From Rhodospirillales bacterium (GTDB lineage: Bacteria > Pseudomonadota > Alphaproteobacteria > Rhodospirillales > JAPHRK01), in NCBI GenBank assembly GCA_026196105.1, contig JAPHRK010000009.1, forward strand, positions 62,001 to 126,000: a DNA stretch of 64,000 nucleotides, written 5' to 3'. Shown here piece by piece: positions 27,993-36,942 of this stretch. The position numbers and the translations under genes are program-made. The notes beneath the pieces are model-generated. The model made no database searches, was not told the origin of the DNA, and saw nothing but the letters and a program-made list of their open reading frames with translations. Each line of letters begins with the position of its first letter. The stretch's first letter is position 1.

Positions 27993-29936
27993 ATGAATGA
28001 AATGTCAGATAAGACCCTAATCACCAAGCGCCGTTATAAAGATGGGGATCACAAGCCCACTCGTTGGGTAGAAAAGATTTTTACCGCTAGTCATTCCCAT
28101 AAATGCCCGACCTATGTGCATCGGACACCTCCTTGCCAGGGTAGTTGTCCTTCAGGCCATGACATTCGGGGCTGGCTCGCCATTGCCCGTGGTATGGATA
28201 AACCGCCTGTTGAGGGTATGGTCTGGCAGGAATATGCCTTTTTGCGCATGGTTGAAGCCAATCCTTTCCCCGCTACCATGGGGCGGGTCTGCCCGGCTCC
28301 TTGTGAAGATGGCTGTAACCGTAATGAGGTCGAGGACTATGTCGGCATCAATGCGGTAGAGCAATATGTCGGTGACTGGGCCATTGAAAACAAGCTGAGC
28401 TTACCCAAGCCTGAAAAAGAGACGGGCAAGAAGGTTGCAGTTATTGGCGGCGGCCCTGCTGGGTTGGCTGCGGCTTATGCTTTGCGCAAAAAAGGTCACG
28501 GCGTAACCATCTTTGAATTAAATGATGAGCTTGGTGGCATGATGCGGTATGGCATCCCTGGCTATCGGACGCCTCGGGCTATGCTGGATGCTGAAATCGG
28601 TCGTATTTTAGATACAGGTGTTGAAGTCAAAACTGGGGTTCGTGTTGGTAAAGATATTTCCATTGATGATCTCGACAACCAGTTCGATGCGATTTTCTGG
28701 GGTCTTGGCGCTCAAAAAGGTCGGCCGCTTCCGGTTCCAGGTTTTGATGCTCCAAACTGCTTAAGTGGTGTGGCTTTCCTCGATGCCTTTAACAAAGGTC
28801 GTCTCCAGTTTGCAGCTAACAAAGTTGTGGTTGTCGGTGGTGGTGATACCTCCATCGACGTGGCCTCTGTTGCCCGTCGGATTGGTCATATCGAAACCCC
28901 GCATGAGAAAGACCGCCCAGAGAATATCATTCTTGGGGACACGGCCCATGATGTAGCAGGTACAGCTAAACGTCTTGGTGTCCAGGCTGTTCTGACCTCC
29001 TTATTCCCCATGGACGAAATGATGGCGGCAGAGCACGAAAGAGAAGACGCTATTCGTGAAGGTGTTGATCTCCAATGTGGCGTGATGCCTTTGGAAGTGA
29101 TCAAAGACGACGATGGTCGCGCCAAAGCACTCAAGATGTGTAAATGCGATATGGACGGGATGCGTCCTATTCCTCAAGAGGGCACTGAATTTGAAATTGA
29201 GTGCGACTTGATCGTGTCTGCTATTGGTCAAATGGGTGATCTTGATGGCCTTGAAGTTCTTGATGGCGGCAACGGCTATATTGGTGCAGATGCCACTTTT
29301 AAGGTTGAAGGCCAGGATAATCACTTCGCTGGCGGTGACATCATCCGTCCTCATTTGCTGACCACGGCGATTGGCCATGGTAATATTGGCGCTGATGGTA
29401 TTGATCGTTATCTCTCAGGTAAAGATGTCGACAAGCGCCCGAAAGTGGATGTCCATCACTTCAGTTTGCTTGACGAACTGCGTGATCGTAAACTCGAACC
29501 CAAAGCGTATGACCATCAACCTACTCGGGGTACCGCTGAACAAGACTTCGCTATTCATAACTATGAAGATCGTTCAGCCACCCAAATTATTGCTCACGAA
29601 GAACTGTTCCTTGGACACTTTGGTTACGAGGCACGGAACAAACGTGATGAGGTTCATATTGGGGAAGAAGAGGTTCTTGGTAATTTTGAAGAACGCATCC
29701 AAACCTACACCGAAGAGCAGGCTCAGAATGAAGGCAAACGTTGCATGAGCTGTGGTATGTGTTTTGAGTGCAATGCTTGTAATGTTTACTGCCCCCAAGA
29801 TGCTGTTTTCCAAATTAAAAAATCTGAACGGGCTGTTGGGCGGTTTGTCGATACCGATTATACAAAATGCATTGGTTGTCATATTTGCAAAGATGTTTGT
29901 CCCACCGGTTATATCCAAATGGGATTGGGAGAGTAG
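27993..29936 (+). CDS. dsrL: NAD(P)H-linked iron-sulfur flavoprotein DsrL
   Basis: A 647-residue cytoplasmic oxidoreductase of the GltD family, found in sulfur oxidisers, that transfers electrons between DsrAB and NAD(P). The order is an N-terminal Cys-rich cluster domain (CPAPCEDGCNRNEV), FAD-binding GGGPAGLAAAYALR, NAD(P)-binding VVVGGGDTSIDVAS, and a C-terminal linker and ferredoxin domain (CGMCFECNACNVYCP and CIGCHICKDVCPTG). The C-terminal ferredoxin fits the oxidative DsrL-1 group. It starts 3 bases after dsrK. Confidence 0.95.
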   Translation: MNEMSDKTLITKRRYKDGDHKPTRWVEKIFTASHSHKCPTYVHRTPPCQGSCPSGHDIRGWLAIARGMDKPPVEGMVWQEYAFLRMVEANPFPATMGRVCPAPCEDGCNRNEVEDYVGINAVEQYVGDWAIENKLSLPKPEKETGKKVAVIGGGPAGLAAAYALRKKGHGVTIFELNDELGGMMRYGIPGYRTPRAMLDAEIGRILDTGVEVKTGVRVGKDISIDDLDNQFDAIFWGLGAQKGRPLPVPGFDAPNCLSGVAFLDAFNKGRLQFAANKVVVVGGGDTSIDVASVARRIGHIETPHEKDRPENIILGDTAHDVAGTAKRLGVQAVLTSLFPMDEMMAAEHEREDAIREGVDLQCGVMPLEVIKDDDGRAKALKMCKCDMDGMRPIPQEGTEFEIECDLIVSAIGQMGDLDGLEVLDGGNGYIGADATFKVEGQDNHFAGGDIIRPHLLTTAIGHGNIGADGIDRYLSGKDVDKRPKVDVHHFSLLDELRDRKLEPKAYDHQPTRGTAEQDFAIHNYEDRSATQIIAHEELFLGHFGYEARNKRDEVHIGEEEVLGNFEERIQTYTEEQAQNEGKRCMSCGMCFECNACNVYCPQDAVFQIKKSERAVGRFVDTDYTKCIGCHICKDVCPTGYIQMGLGE

Positions 29937-29945
29937 GGTCGCGCC

Positions 29946-30338
29946 ATGGGGACCAAGGGTAAAATTCGGACCATCATCGCCTTTTTCGTTTTCGTCATGG
30001 CTCTGGCCTTTGGGGGGGCATCCCTCGTGGTTGCTGCTGATGTGCCGCAGCCGGTAACACCCAAAGGCAAAGAATGTGTTCGTGATGCCGCTTTTATGCG
30101 TGCTAACCACATGAACCTGCTCAAACACAAACGAGATGACACCGTGTACCAAGGGGTGCGGAGCGGGAATGATGGCCTCAAAGATTGCGTGACCTGTCAT
30201 GCCATCCCCGACGACCACGGCAAGCCAGTTGGGGCCGATGATTCCCGTCACTTCTGCCGCACCTGTCATGATTATGCGGCGGTGACGATGGATTGCTTCC
30301 AGTGCCATACCTCCAAACCGGGAGGTGTGAGCAAATGA
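29946..30338 (+). CDS. dsrJ: Periplasmic triheme cytochrome DsrJ
   Basis: A 130-residue cytochrome c anchored by an uncleaved N-terminal helix (FFVFVMALAFGGASLVV). Three heme motifs are seen: CVTCH, CRTCH and CFQCH. An extra Cys in GKECVRDAAFMRANHM matches the residue proposed as unusual heme ligand in DsrJ. It needs the Ccm system for heme attachment. The stop overlaps the dsrO start (ATGA), showing coupling. Confidence 0.95.
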   Translation: MGTKGKIRTIIAFFVFVMALAFGGASLVVAADVPQPVTPKGKECVRDAAFMRANHMNLLKHKRDDTVYQGVRSGNDGLKDCVTCHAIPDDHGKPVGADDSRHFCRTCHDYAAVTMDCFQCHTSKPGGVSK

Positions 30339-31060
30339 GTGAGATCAATCGGCGTAAATTTTTAGAAGGTTTGGCTTCAACAACAGCAGGTATAGCAATT
30401 GCACCAGGGGTGCTGCTTTATACCACCCAAGCCAAAGCAGCTGTTGAAGGGGTTTCCTCTGCAGTGCGCTGGGGTTTGCTGGTGGATGCCAACAAATGTA
30501 GTAAAGATTGCAATGCTTGTGTCACCGCTTGTTCTAAAGAAAACGGGTTGGTTGATAACGGCCGCCCCACGACGGACCCGCAATGGATTCGCAAGGTTGA
30601 CCTTAAGGATAAAAAAACCGGCAAAGAAACTTCGCTACCCATGATGTGTCAACATTGTGCAGAACCCCCTTGTGTTGATGTTTGCCCCACCGGGGCGTCG
30701 TTTAAACGGGTGGATGGCATTGTGTTGGTGGATCGTCATATTTGTATTGGTTGCCGTTACTGCATGATGGCCTGCCCCTATAAAGCTCGGTCCTTTGTCC
30801 ATGAAGCCGTTACCGATCAAAAGCCAGATATTCCAAGGGGGAAAGGCACGGTTGAAAGCTGCTCTTTCTGTGTTCATCGGGTGGATCAAGGTAAATCACC
30901 AGCATGTGTTGAAGCCTGTGCTGCCAAAGAAGGGGCGATGACTTTTGGGGATATGAATGATCCTAAGAGCGAAATCTCTCAGCAGTTGGCTAAATATCCA
31001 ACCACACAAATTCGCGCTGATCTTGGTCTTGATCTTGGTGTTCGGTACAGGGGGATATAA
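30335..31060 (+). CDS. dsrO: Periplasmic iron-sulfur protein DsrO
   Basis: A 241-residue Tat-exported ferredoxin-like protein of DsrMKJOP. The signal is NRRKFLEGLASTTAG (R6-R7). Four cluster motifs: CSKDCNACVTACSKE, CQHCAEPPCVDVCPTG, CIGCRYCMMACPYK and CSFCVHRVDQGKSPACVEAC. The ATG at 30335 overlaps the dsrJ stop and gives a standard Tat leader; an in-frame upstream ATG at 30293 would lie deep inside dsrJ. It probably binds DsrP, encoded next. Confidence 0.95.
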   Translation: MSEINRRKFLEGLASTTAGIAIAPGVLLYTTQAKAAVEGVSSAVRWGLLVDANKCSKDCNACVTACSKENGLVDNGRPTTDPQWIRKVDLKDKKTGKETSLPMMCQHCAEPPCVDVCPTGASFKRVDGIVLVDRHICIGCRYCMMACPYKARSFVHEAVTDQKPDIPRGKGTVESCSFCVHRVDQGKSPACVEACAAKEGAMTFGDMNDPKSEISQQLAKYPTTQIRADLGLDLGVRYRGI

Positions 31061-31065
31061 GGGTC

Positions 31066-32283
31066 ATGAAACCAGTCGTTTTTAAAGAATGGAAAGACTA
31101 CACACCGGGTAACCCTTCGGATGCCTTTTTTGGTAAACTAGTTGCCGTTGCTGCAGTTGCTGTGGTTGGGCTTTTGTCTGCCTGGTACATGGAACATCAT
31201 GGCCATTGGGTTACAGGCATGAACAACCAAATCGTTTGGGGCATGCCTCACGTATTTGCTGTGTTTCTCATTGTAGCGGCTTCCGGCGCACTCAATATTG
31301 CTTCTCTTGGCTCGGTCTTTGGCAAAACCCCTTACAAACCCTTGGCTCGTCTTTCTGGCCTCATGGCGGTTTCTCTTCTTGCGGGCGGTCTCGCTGTCTT
31401 GGTGCTTGATCTTGGTCGTCCTGATCGTTTGATTGTCGCTATGACCAGCTATAACTTCAAATCTATCTTTGCCTGGAACATCTTCCTCTATACCGGGTTT
31501 ATGGTCATAACCGGAGTTTACTTGTGGACCATGATGGAAAGGAAGATGAATTCCTACAGCAAACAAGCTGGCATGGTTGCCTTCCTGTGGCGTTTGGCTT
31601 TGACCACAGGTACGGGCTTGATCTTTGGCTTTCTCGTCGCGCGTCAAGGGTATGATGCGGCTGTGTTTGCCCCATTGTTTATTGCTATGTCTTTTTCTTT
31701 CGGGATGGCGATCTTCCTTTTGGTTTTGTCGACCATTTATGAAAGCAAAGCCTTTGGCGACTTCTTAATGTTCAAGATGGGTCGGTTGCTTGGTCTTTTT
31801 GTTGCTGCCGTATTGTACTTCACCATTGTTCAGCATATCACCAACCTTTATGCGGCAGAACATAGTGCCGTCGAGATGTTTATCCTTGTAGACGGTGGTA
31901 TTTTTACCGCCCTTTTCTGGATTGTTCAGGTCGTTGCGGGTGGCTTGGTGCCTCTAGGCTTGCTCTTTCCCATGGGCGGTGGTTTAACTCGGGGACGGAT
32001 TCAACTCGCTTCAATGCTTGTTATTGTCGGTGGCCTTGCCCAAGTATATATCATCATCATTGGTGGACAGGCATTCCCCTTGGTTCTTTTCCCAGGGATG
32101 GAAGTTACCAGTAGTTTCTTTGATGGTGTGGTGAATGGCTATACTCCCAGCCTGCCGGAAGTTCTGTTAGGCGTTGGGGGCTTTGGTATTGCTGGCGTAC
32201 TGCTGATGGCAGGTATGCGGGCCATGCGGATTTTGCCTGAAGACCTAAGCGATAAGGCTATCGACCCTCATTACACTGAATGA
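31066..32283 (+). CDS. dsrP: NrfD-type membrane protein DsrP
   Basis: A 405-residue polytopic protein with about ten helices. It is the NrfD/PsrC-like quinone-interacting subunit of DsrMKJOP. The start has WKDYTPGNPSDAFFGKL, and HVFAVFLIVAASGALNIASLGSVFG is a typical first helix region. No heme-binding motif, as usual. It overlaps dsrN by 4 bases. Confidence 0.94.
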   Translation: MKPVVFKEWKDYTPGNPSDAFFGKLVAVAAVAVVGLLSAWYMEHHGHWVTGMNNQIVWGMPHVFAVFLIVAASGALNIASLGSVFGKTPYKPLARLSGLMAVSLLAGGLAVLVLDLGRPDRLIVAMTSYNFKSIFAWNIFLYTGFMVITGVYLWTMMERKMNSYSKQAGMVAFLWRLALTTGTGLIFGFLVARQGYDAAVFAPLFIAMSFSFGMAIFLLVLSTIYESKAFGDFLMFKMGRLLGLFVAAVLYFTIVQHITNLYAAEHSAVEMFILVDGGIFTALFWIVQVVAGGLVPLGLLFPMGGGLTRGRIQLASMLVIVGGLAQVYIIIIGGQAFPLVLFPGMEVTSSFFDGVVNGYTPSLPEVLLGVGGFGIAGVLLMAGMRAMRILPEDLSDKAIDPHYTE

Positions 32284-33689
32284 GCCCTATGAACAGACTA
32301 TTCATTTCTGCCCTGCATAAATCTTCTGGCAAGACAACGGTTTCGATTGGCTTGTCGGCGGCTTTAACGGCGCGTGGGCAGAAAGTTCAGCCTTTTAAAA
32401 AAGGTCCTGACTATATCGACCCTATGTGGCTGGGAAAGGCGACGGGCAGAGATTGCATTAATTTAGATTTTCATACCATGGGCCATGGTGAAATGGTTGA
32501 GGCTTTTAACCGCCATGCTCAAGGCGCTGATCTTTCAATTGTTGAAGGTAACAAAGGCCTGTTTGATGGTGTTGATGTTGAAGGCAGCGACAGTAACGCT
32601 GCCCTTGCCGCTATGCTGCAAACCCCTGTTGTTTTGGTGCTTGATACCCGTGGTATGACTCGAGGCGTTGCACCTGTTATCCAAGGCTATCAGTCTTTTG
32701 GGCAAGGCTTAATCTTTGCCGGAATTATCCTCAATCATGTGGGCGGTCCTCGCCATGAAGGTAAACTTCGTGCTGCCCTGGAGCGCTATACGGATGTGCC
32801 GGTAATTGGTGCTTTGGGACGGTACCCTCAATTAGAAATCAAAGAGCGGCATTTGGGGCTGACCCCGGCCAATGAAGCTTCCAAAGTCACGGGGATGATC
32901 ACTGAAATTGCCAAGGTGATGGAAGAGAATGTGGATGTGGCACGCTTTCGACAAATCGCTGAAGCTGCCCCTGCCTTTACCGCCACATCGACTGTGCCAG
33001 CTCCGACCATCAATAGTTCACGAGCTGTTCGGATTGGAGTTGCCAGAGATTCAGCCTTTGGGTTCTACTATCCTGACGACCTGCAAGCCTTGGAAAATGC
33101 CGGAGCGACATTGGTGCCGTTTAACACCATGAGTGATGATAAGTTGCCTCAGGTAGATGGCTTGTTTATCGGTGGTGGTTTCCCCGAGACCCATGCCAAA
33201 GCTCTTGCCGATAACACGCAATTACGTACTGAGATTAAAGGGGCTATTGAACAGGGACTTCCTACCTATGCTGAGTGCGGTGGCTTGATGTACCTATCAA
33301 AAAGCCTGACCTGGAACGGGGAAACCCACGAGATGGTTGGGGTCGTTCCTGGTAATATGTTGATGCATGAAAAACCCGTTGGCCGTGGGTATGTAAAACT
33401 CGAAGAAACGGGGAAAAGCCCTTGGGGAATTATTGGCAATGGTGAAGTTCCATTGCCCGTTCATGAATTCCATTATGCCTCCATGGAAGACTTGCCCCCT
33501 AATATGGATTATGCCTTTGCAGTCAAACGTGGTCATGGAATTGATGGCCAGAACGATGGACTGATTCTTGGCAACTTGGTTGCCGGATTCTCCCATCATC
33601 GACAAGTGGCTGGCAACCGCTGGGCTGAGCGGTTTGTTGAGTTTGTTAAAGCTAATAAACAGCAGATAACCTTAGAGAAAACAGCCTAA
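32280..33689 (+). CDS. dsrN: Siroheme amidase DsrN (cobyrinate a,c-diamide synthase-like)
   Basis: A 469-residue cytosolic glutamine-dependent amidotransferase that converts siroheme to its amide for DsrAB. The N-terminal P-loop-type domain begins LFISALHKSSGKTTVSIGLS; the C-terminal glutaminase domain has the nucleophile Cys in YAECGGLMYLS and late His residues around VAGFSHHRQ. Related to CbiA/CobB, but its place at the end of the dsr operon supports DsrN. I see no dsrR or dsrS after it; the next gene is convergent and overlaps by 4 bases. Confidence 0.93.
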   Translation: MSPMNRLFISALHKSSGKTTVSIGLSAALTARGQKVQPFKKGPDYIDPMWLGKATGRDCINLDFHTMGHGEMVEAFNRHAQGADLSIVEGNKGLFDGVDVEGSDSNAALAAMLQTPVVLVLDTRGMTRGVAPVIQGYQSFGQGLIFAGIILNHVGGPRHEGKLRAALERYTDVPVIGALGRYPQLEIKERHLGLTPANEASKVTGMITEIAKVMEENVDVARFRQIAEAAPAFTATSTVPAPTINSSRAVRIGVARDSAFGFYYPDDLQALENAGATLVPFNTMSDDKLPQVDGLFIGGGFPETHAKALADNTQLRTEIKGAIEQGLPTYAECGGLMYLSKSLTWNGETHEMVGVVPGNMLMHEKPVGRGYVKLEETGKSPWGIIGNGEVPLPVHEFHYASMEDLPPNMDYAFAVKRGHGIDGQNDGLILGNLVAGFSHHRQVAGNRWAERFVEFVKANKQQITLEKTA

Positions 33690-34819
33690 TCGGTCTTTAA
33701 CGTAAAATCTTCTCCACAAATAGTTTCCCCATTAATCATGATTTCTACACGGTGATTTCCTGGATAATATCGACGGGTCGTGATTGGTTTTATGCTATGT
33801 CGTCGAGAAAAGCAGAGAGGTTTGTCTTTTTGTATCGTTATGGTTTTCCACTTAAATACTTTTGGTGACAATTTCCCATTCGCGCGCATGTGATACACCT
33901 TATAATCAATGATTATCGGCTGTTTCTCTTGTGTGTATGAAGAAATAGAGAGACTAAACTCTAGGGCGCCGCCTAGCGTGACAGAAGGGGTTTTGAGAGT
34001 GAAATCCTGTAAGTTTACCTTCACAGGGCCATAGCCAAGTACCTTAAGGGCACCAGAATTTCCTGCTTTAATTAAGCTACGGAGGCCATGACGAATAAGT
34101 CTTTTGCGTTCATGTGAGGCGTCTTTCATCCAGGATTGGGCAACAGTGACGGCTAGCTCTGGGTGGTCTTTAGAAATGTCGTTCAAATTGTTAGCAACGG
34201 AGCGGCGTACATATTCAGAAGGGTCATCTTTCAAGGTTTCCAATAATTGGACAACAGGTTTTGGGTCTTTTACAAATGTCGTTAATCTTATTCCCCAAGG
34301 TAGACGAGGGCGGGTACCTTCAGAGACAAGACGGCGCACGTGTTCGTCTTGGTCTTTGGTCCACGGGGTAATAGTTTTAAGTGTTAATTCCTGATGGTTT
34401 TGTAGGAAGGGACGAATGGCAAACTCTGATGAAAAAAGAGGCGTCATCTTCTTAAGGACATCAAGGGAGAGTTTTACATTCTGTTGACCACGACGAGCGA
34501 TGTATTCGGCCATTGGCATGATAGGCCAACCCTTGATTCCCTGTTCTGAATTATCACTCTTTTCATGGTCTATTGTTGGGTCAAGTTGGGGCTCTAAACT
34601 TGCCAGTAAGATATTTGTGGCTGTTGAAAAATCGTTTGGTAGATATTTTTCAAGAGCGTCAGTAATACGCTCAGAGCGTTGCTTAAGTTCAAGCTTATCA
34701 AGGCCTTTAGTAGCAAAGGTGATAAAACCATCACCGTCAAAATTTTGAGCGACCCGTACCAAGTTTTTTGCCATGGAACAAATTGCAGCTTCGTTGAAGT
34801 TTTCTTTGAATGGTTCCAT
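33686..34819 (-). CDS. alkC: DNA alkylation repair protein, AlkC-like
   Basis: A 377-residue HEAT-repeat DNA glycosylase of the AlkC/AlkD superfamily, expected to remove N3-alkylated bases. The helical repeats run from about residue 1 to 265, including WPIMPMAEYIARRGQ, LPWGIRLTTFVKDP and SEYVRRSVANNLNDISKDHPE, typical of this group. Residues about 275-377 form a beta-rich, Ig-like extension (TPSVTLGGALEFSLSI to GEDFTLKTD) seen in some AlkC proteins. Monocistronic and convergent with dsrN. Confidence 0.87.
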   Translation of the reverse strand: MEPFKENFNEAAICSMAKNLVRVAQNFDGDGFITFATKGLDKLELKQRSERITDALEKYLPNDFSTATNILLASLEPQLDPTIDHEKSDNSEQGIKGWPIMPMAEYIARRGQQNVKLSLDVLKKMTPLFSSEFAIRPFLQNHQELTLKTITPWTKDQDEHVRRLVSEGTRPRLPWGIRLTTFVKDPKPVVQLLETLKDDPSEYVRRSVANNLNDISKDHPELAVTVAQSWMKDASHERKRLIRHGLRSLIKAGNSGALKVLGYGPVKVNLQDFTLKTPSVTLGGALEFSLSISSYTQEKQPIIIDYKVYHMRANGKLSPKVFKWKTITIQKDKPLCFSRRHSIKPITTRRYYPGNHRVEIMINGETICGEDFTLKTD

Positions 34820-34889
34820 GATATTTGATGTTCAGTTTTTGCGTTAAGATTCAGTCTTTTAGCCAAGATAAGGACGTATCCTTATCTGA

Positions 34890-35273
34890 TCAGTTATTTT
34901 CTAACATACAGACTCCATTTAGTTTATTGCCATCTAAATCTCGAAAATAAGCCGCGTAAAAAGAACCGTTGGTACGTGGCCCTGGTTTACCTTCATCGGT
35001 TGCTCCAAGCTCAATTGCTTTCTTATAAAAGGCATCAATTTTGTCAGGGTTCTCTAAGAACAAGGCAACCATGTTACCGTTTCCGACACTGGCGGGTTTA
35101 CCGTCAAAGGGGGTGATGACAGAAAGACTTGGGCTCTCAAGTGAATGGCCCCAGGCAACAAAGTGACCTTCCTCTTCTAGTATTCGTTTTGCGCCAATCT
35201 CTGCAAGCAAAGCATCATAGAACTTTACAGCTTTTTCGAGGTCATTTGTTCCAAGGGTTACATAAGCAATCAT
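34890..35273 (-). CDS. VOC/glyoxalase family protein
   Basis: A 127-residue vicinal-oxygen-chelate fold protein. YVTLGTNDLEKAVKFYDALL and a late YFRDLDGNKLNGVC frame two beta-alpha-beta repeats. Usual metal-ligand positions are partly occupied, so catalysis is uncertain. It is divergent from the YafY-type regulator at 35363 and separated by 89 bases containing a perfect palindrome, so regulation by that protein is likely. Substrate unknown. Confidence 0.82.
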   Translation of the reverse strand: MIAYVTLGTNDLEKAVKFYDALLAEIGAKRILEEEGHFVAWGHSLESPSLSVITPFDGKPASVGNGNMVALFLENPDKIDAFYKKAIELGATDEGKPGPRTNGSFYAAYFRDLDGNKLNGVCMLENN

Positions 35274-35299
35274 CGTCTTTCCTTTTTATCTGTTGAATT

Positions 35300-35328
35300 T
35301 TTACAGGTAACTATTGAATAGGTATACT
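35300..35328 (+). promoter_or_regulatory. Sigma-70-like promoter of the YafY-type regulator
   Basis: TTTACA, a 17-base spacer, then TATACT. The palindrome begins 2 bases after the -10 box, so a bound repressor would block transcription. Confidence 0.65.
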
Positions 35329-35329
35329 G

Positions 35330-35362
35330 GACATACCCTGACAATTTATGTCAGGGTATGTC
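35330..35362. promoter_or_regulatory. Perfect palindromic operator
   Basis: GACATACCCTGACA, spacer ATTTA, TGTCAGGGTATGTC: 14-base perfect inverted arms ending exactly before ATG 35363. It covers the regulator's ribosome site (AGGG). This is the expected place for autoregulation and for control of the divergent VOC gene. Confidence 0.85.
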
Positions 35363-36037
35363 ATGCGAATTCTACGACTCTTTAAAATTCTTGACCATTT
35401 AAGGATTAACAGGCTCCCAATATCTGCTGAGAAATTAGCATCTTCTTTGGATGTATCAGTGCGTACCATCTACCGAGATATGGCGACTTTACAGTCAATG
35501 GGCGCGCCTGTTCGGGGGGAGGGGGGCGTTGGTTATCAATTAGAAAAAGGCTATTTCCTTCCTCCTTTGCACTTTGACCCAGATGAGCTGGATGCCATTG
35601 TTCTTGGTATGCAATTAATTTCGGTCCGTGGTGATGAACAATTAGCTGACGCAGCTATACGGGCGTCGTCAAAAATAAAGGCAGCCCTTTTGGAAGGAGA
35701 CCAGGACCGTTTTGCAATGTCGCCACTACTTGCATGTCCAATCGAAGAAGAAGCTATTATTACTAACCCGTTCTTGAGTCAGACACGTATAGCAATTCGT
35801 AAACGCTTAAGACTTCGCATGACGTATCAAGACCTCAAAGAACAGAAGACCACTCGAAATATTAGACCACTTGGGCTTACTGTTTTTGACAAAGTTTGGC
35901 TGCTCACGGCTTGGTGCGAGAGCAAAAGTGATTTTCGTAATTTTCGTGTCGACCGTATAGAAATTATTGAGGAGACGGGAGATGTTTTTCCACGTGAACC
36001 TGGAAGAGAATTTCACGACTATCTTAATACTTATTGA
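35363..36037 (+). CDS. YafY-type regulator (HTH_11 plus WYL domain)
   Basis: A 224-residue DNA-binding protein. The N-terminal winged helix carries LASSLDVSVRTIYRDMATLQ, and YQLEKGYFLPPLHFDPDELDAIVLG is the typical linker. A WYL domain follows (KVWLLTAWCESKSDFRNFRVDRI), which binds small ligands or nucleic acid. ATG 35363 is preferred to ATG 35348, because the earlier codon lies inside the operator palindrome. It very likely binds that palindrome and regulates itself and the VOC gene. Confidence 0.87.
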   Translation: MRILRLFKILDHLRINRLPISAEKLASSLDVSVRTIYRDMATLQSMGAPVRGEGGVGYQLEKGYFLPPLHFDPDELDAIVLGMQLISVRGDEQLADAAIRASSKIKAALLEGDQDRFAMSPLLACPIEEEAIITNPFLSQTRIAIRKRLRLRMTYQDLKEQKTTRNIRPLGLTVFDKVWLLTAWCESKSDFRNFRVDRIEIIEETGDVFPREPGREFHDYLNTY

Positions 36038-36133
36038 GGGGCCTATTTCATGAACTGGGGAGAAGGCCATTGAAATTATCATTTTATAGCCCTATTTTCC
36101 GCTCAAATACCTCCAGAATGATAGGGTAGAGAA

Positions 36134-36934
36134 ATGACGGCTCGTTTGCGAGTTGCAGGATTTATTGAAAATCGGAACGTTCAGTTTTTCATTACGGCGC
36201 TCATCGTTTTGAATGCGATTACTCTTGGCATGGAGACGTCTGCTTTTCTGATGGAAAAATATGGAGCGATATTCCATGTTTTTGACACTTTCGTCCTGAG
36301 TGTTTTTGTTATCGAAATCGCTGCAAAAATTTTTGGTCGAGGCTGGACATTCTTTAAAAGTGGTTGGAATGTTTTTGATTTCGTCATTGTCGGCATTGCC
36401 CTTGTTCCGACTTCAGGCCCTCTTTCTGTCCTTCGTGCCTTACGAGTGTTGCGGACCTTACGGCTTATGTCGGTGGTGCCGCAAATGCGGTCGGTTATTC
36501 AGGCATTAATCACCGCTATTCCAGGGATGATCTCAATCATCGGATTGATTTCGCTGATCTTCTACGTTTCCGCTGTATTGGCCACCAACTTCTATAGCGA
36601 CACCTTCCAAGAGTGGTTCGGCTCCATTGGTGCTTCCATGTACACTTTGTTCCAGATTATGACCTTGGAAAGTTGGTCCATGGGGATTGTGCGCCCTGTT
36701 ATGGAGCAGCATCCTTCCGCCTGGGCCTTCTTCGTTCCTTTCATCATGATCACCAGCTTTGCGGTTATCAACCTGTTCATTGGTGTTATTGTCGATGCTA
36801 TGCAAACCCAGCACATCCAAGAAGCTGAAGAAATTCAGAGCCACGTTGATGCTGATATGGAAAATTTACGCCTGGAAATAGTCTCTTTACGCAAAGAGCT
36901 TGCTGATTTGGCAGTGACGTTGCGTAAAGAATAG
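36134..36934 (+). CDS. Voltage-gated sodium channel, BacNav type
   Basis: A 266-residue single-repeat channel subunit that should form a tetrameric Na+ channel. S1-S4 span about residues 15-125, with S4 showing spaced arginines in LSVLRALRVLRTLRLM. S5 and the pore follow, with the selectivity filter in MTLESWSMGIV, matching bacterial sodium channels such as that of Magnetococcus. S6 (FFVPFIMITSFAVINLFIGV) leads into a C-terminal coiled coil (about 235-266). The DUF1835 gene follows 8 bases downstream. Possible link to motility or pH response is inference. Confidence 0.92.
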   Translation: MTARLRVAGFIENRNVQFFITALIVLNAITLGMETSAFLMEKYGAIFHVFDTFVLSVFVIEIAAKIFGRGWTFFKSGWNVFDFVIVGIALVPTSGPLSVLRALRVLRTLRLMSVVPQMRSVIQALITAIPGMISIIGLISLIFYVSAVLATNFYSDTFQEWFGSIGASMYTLFQIMTLESWSMGIVRPVMEQHPSAWAFFVPFIMITSFAVINLFIGVIVDAMQTQHIQEAEEIQSHVDADMENLRLEIVSLRKELADLAVTLRKE

Positions 36935-36942
36935 GGGTCTTA

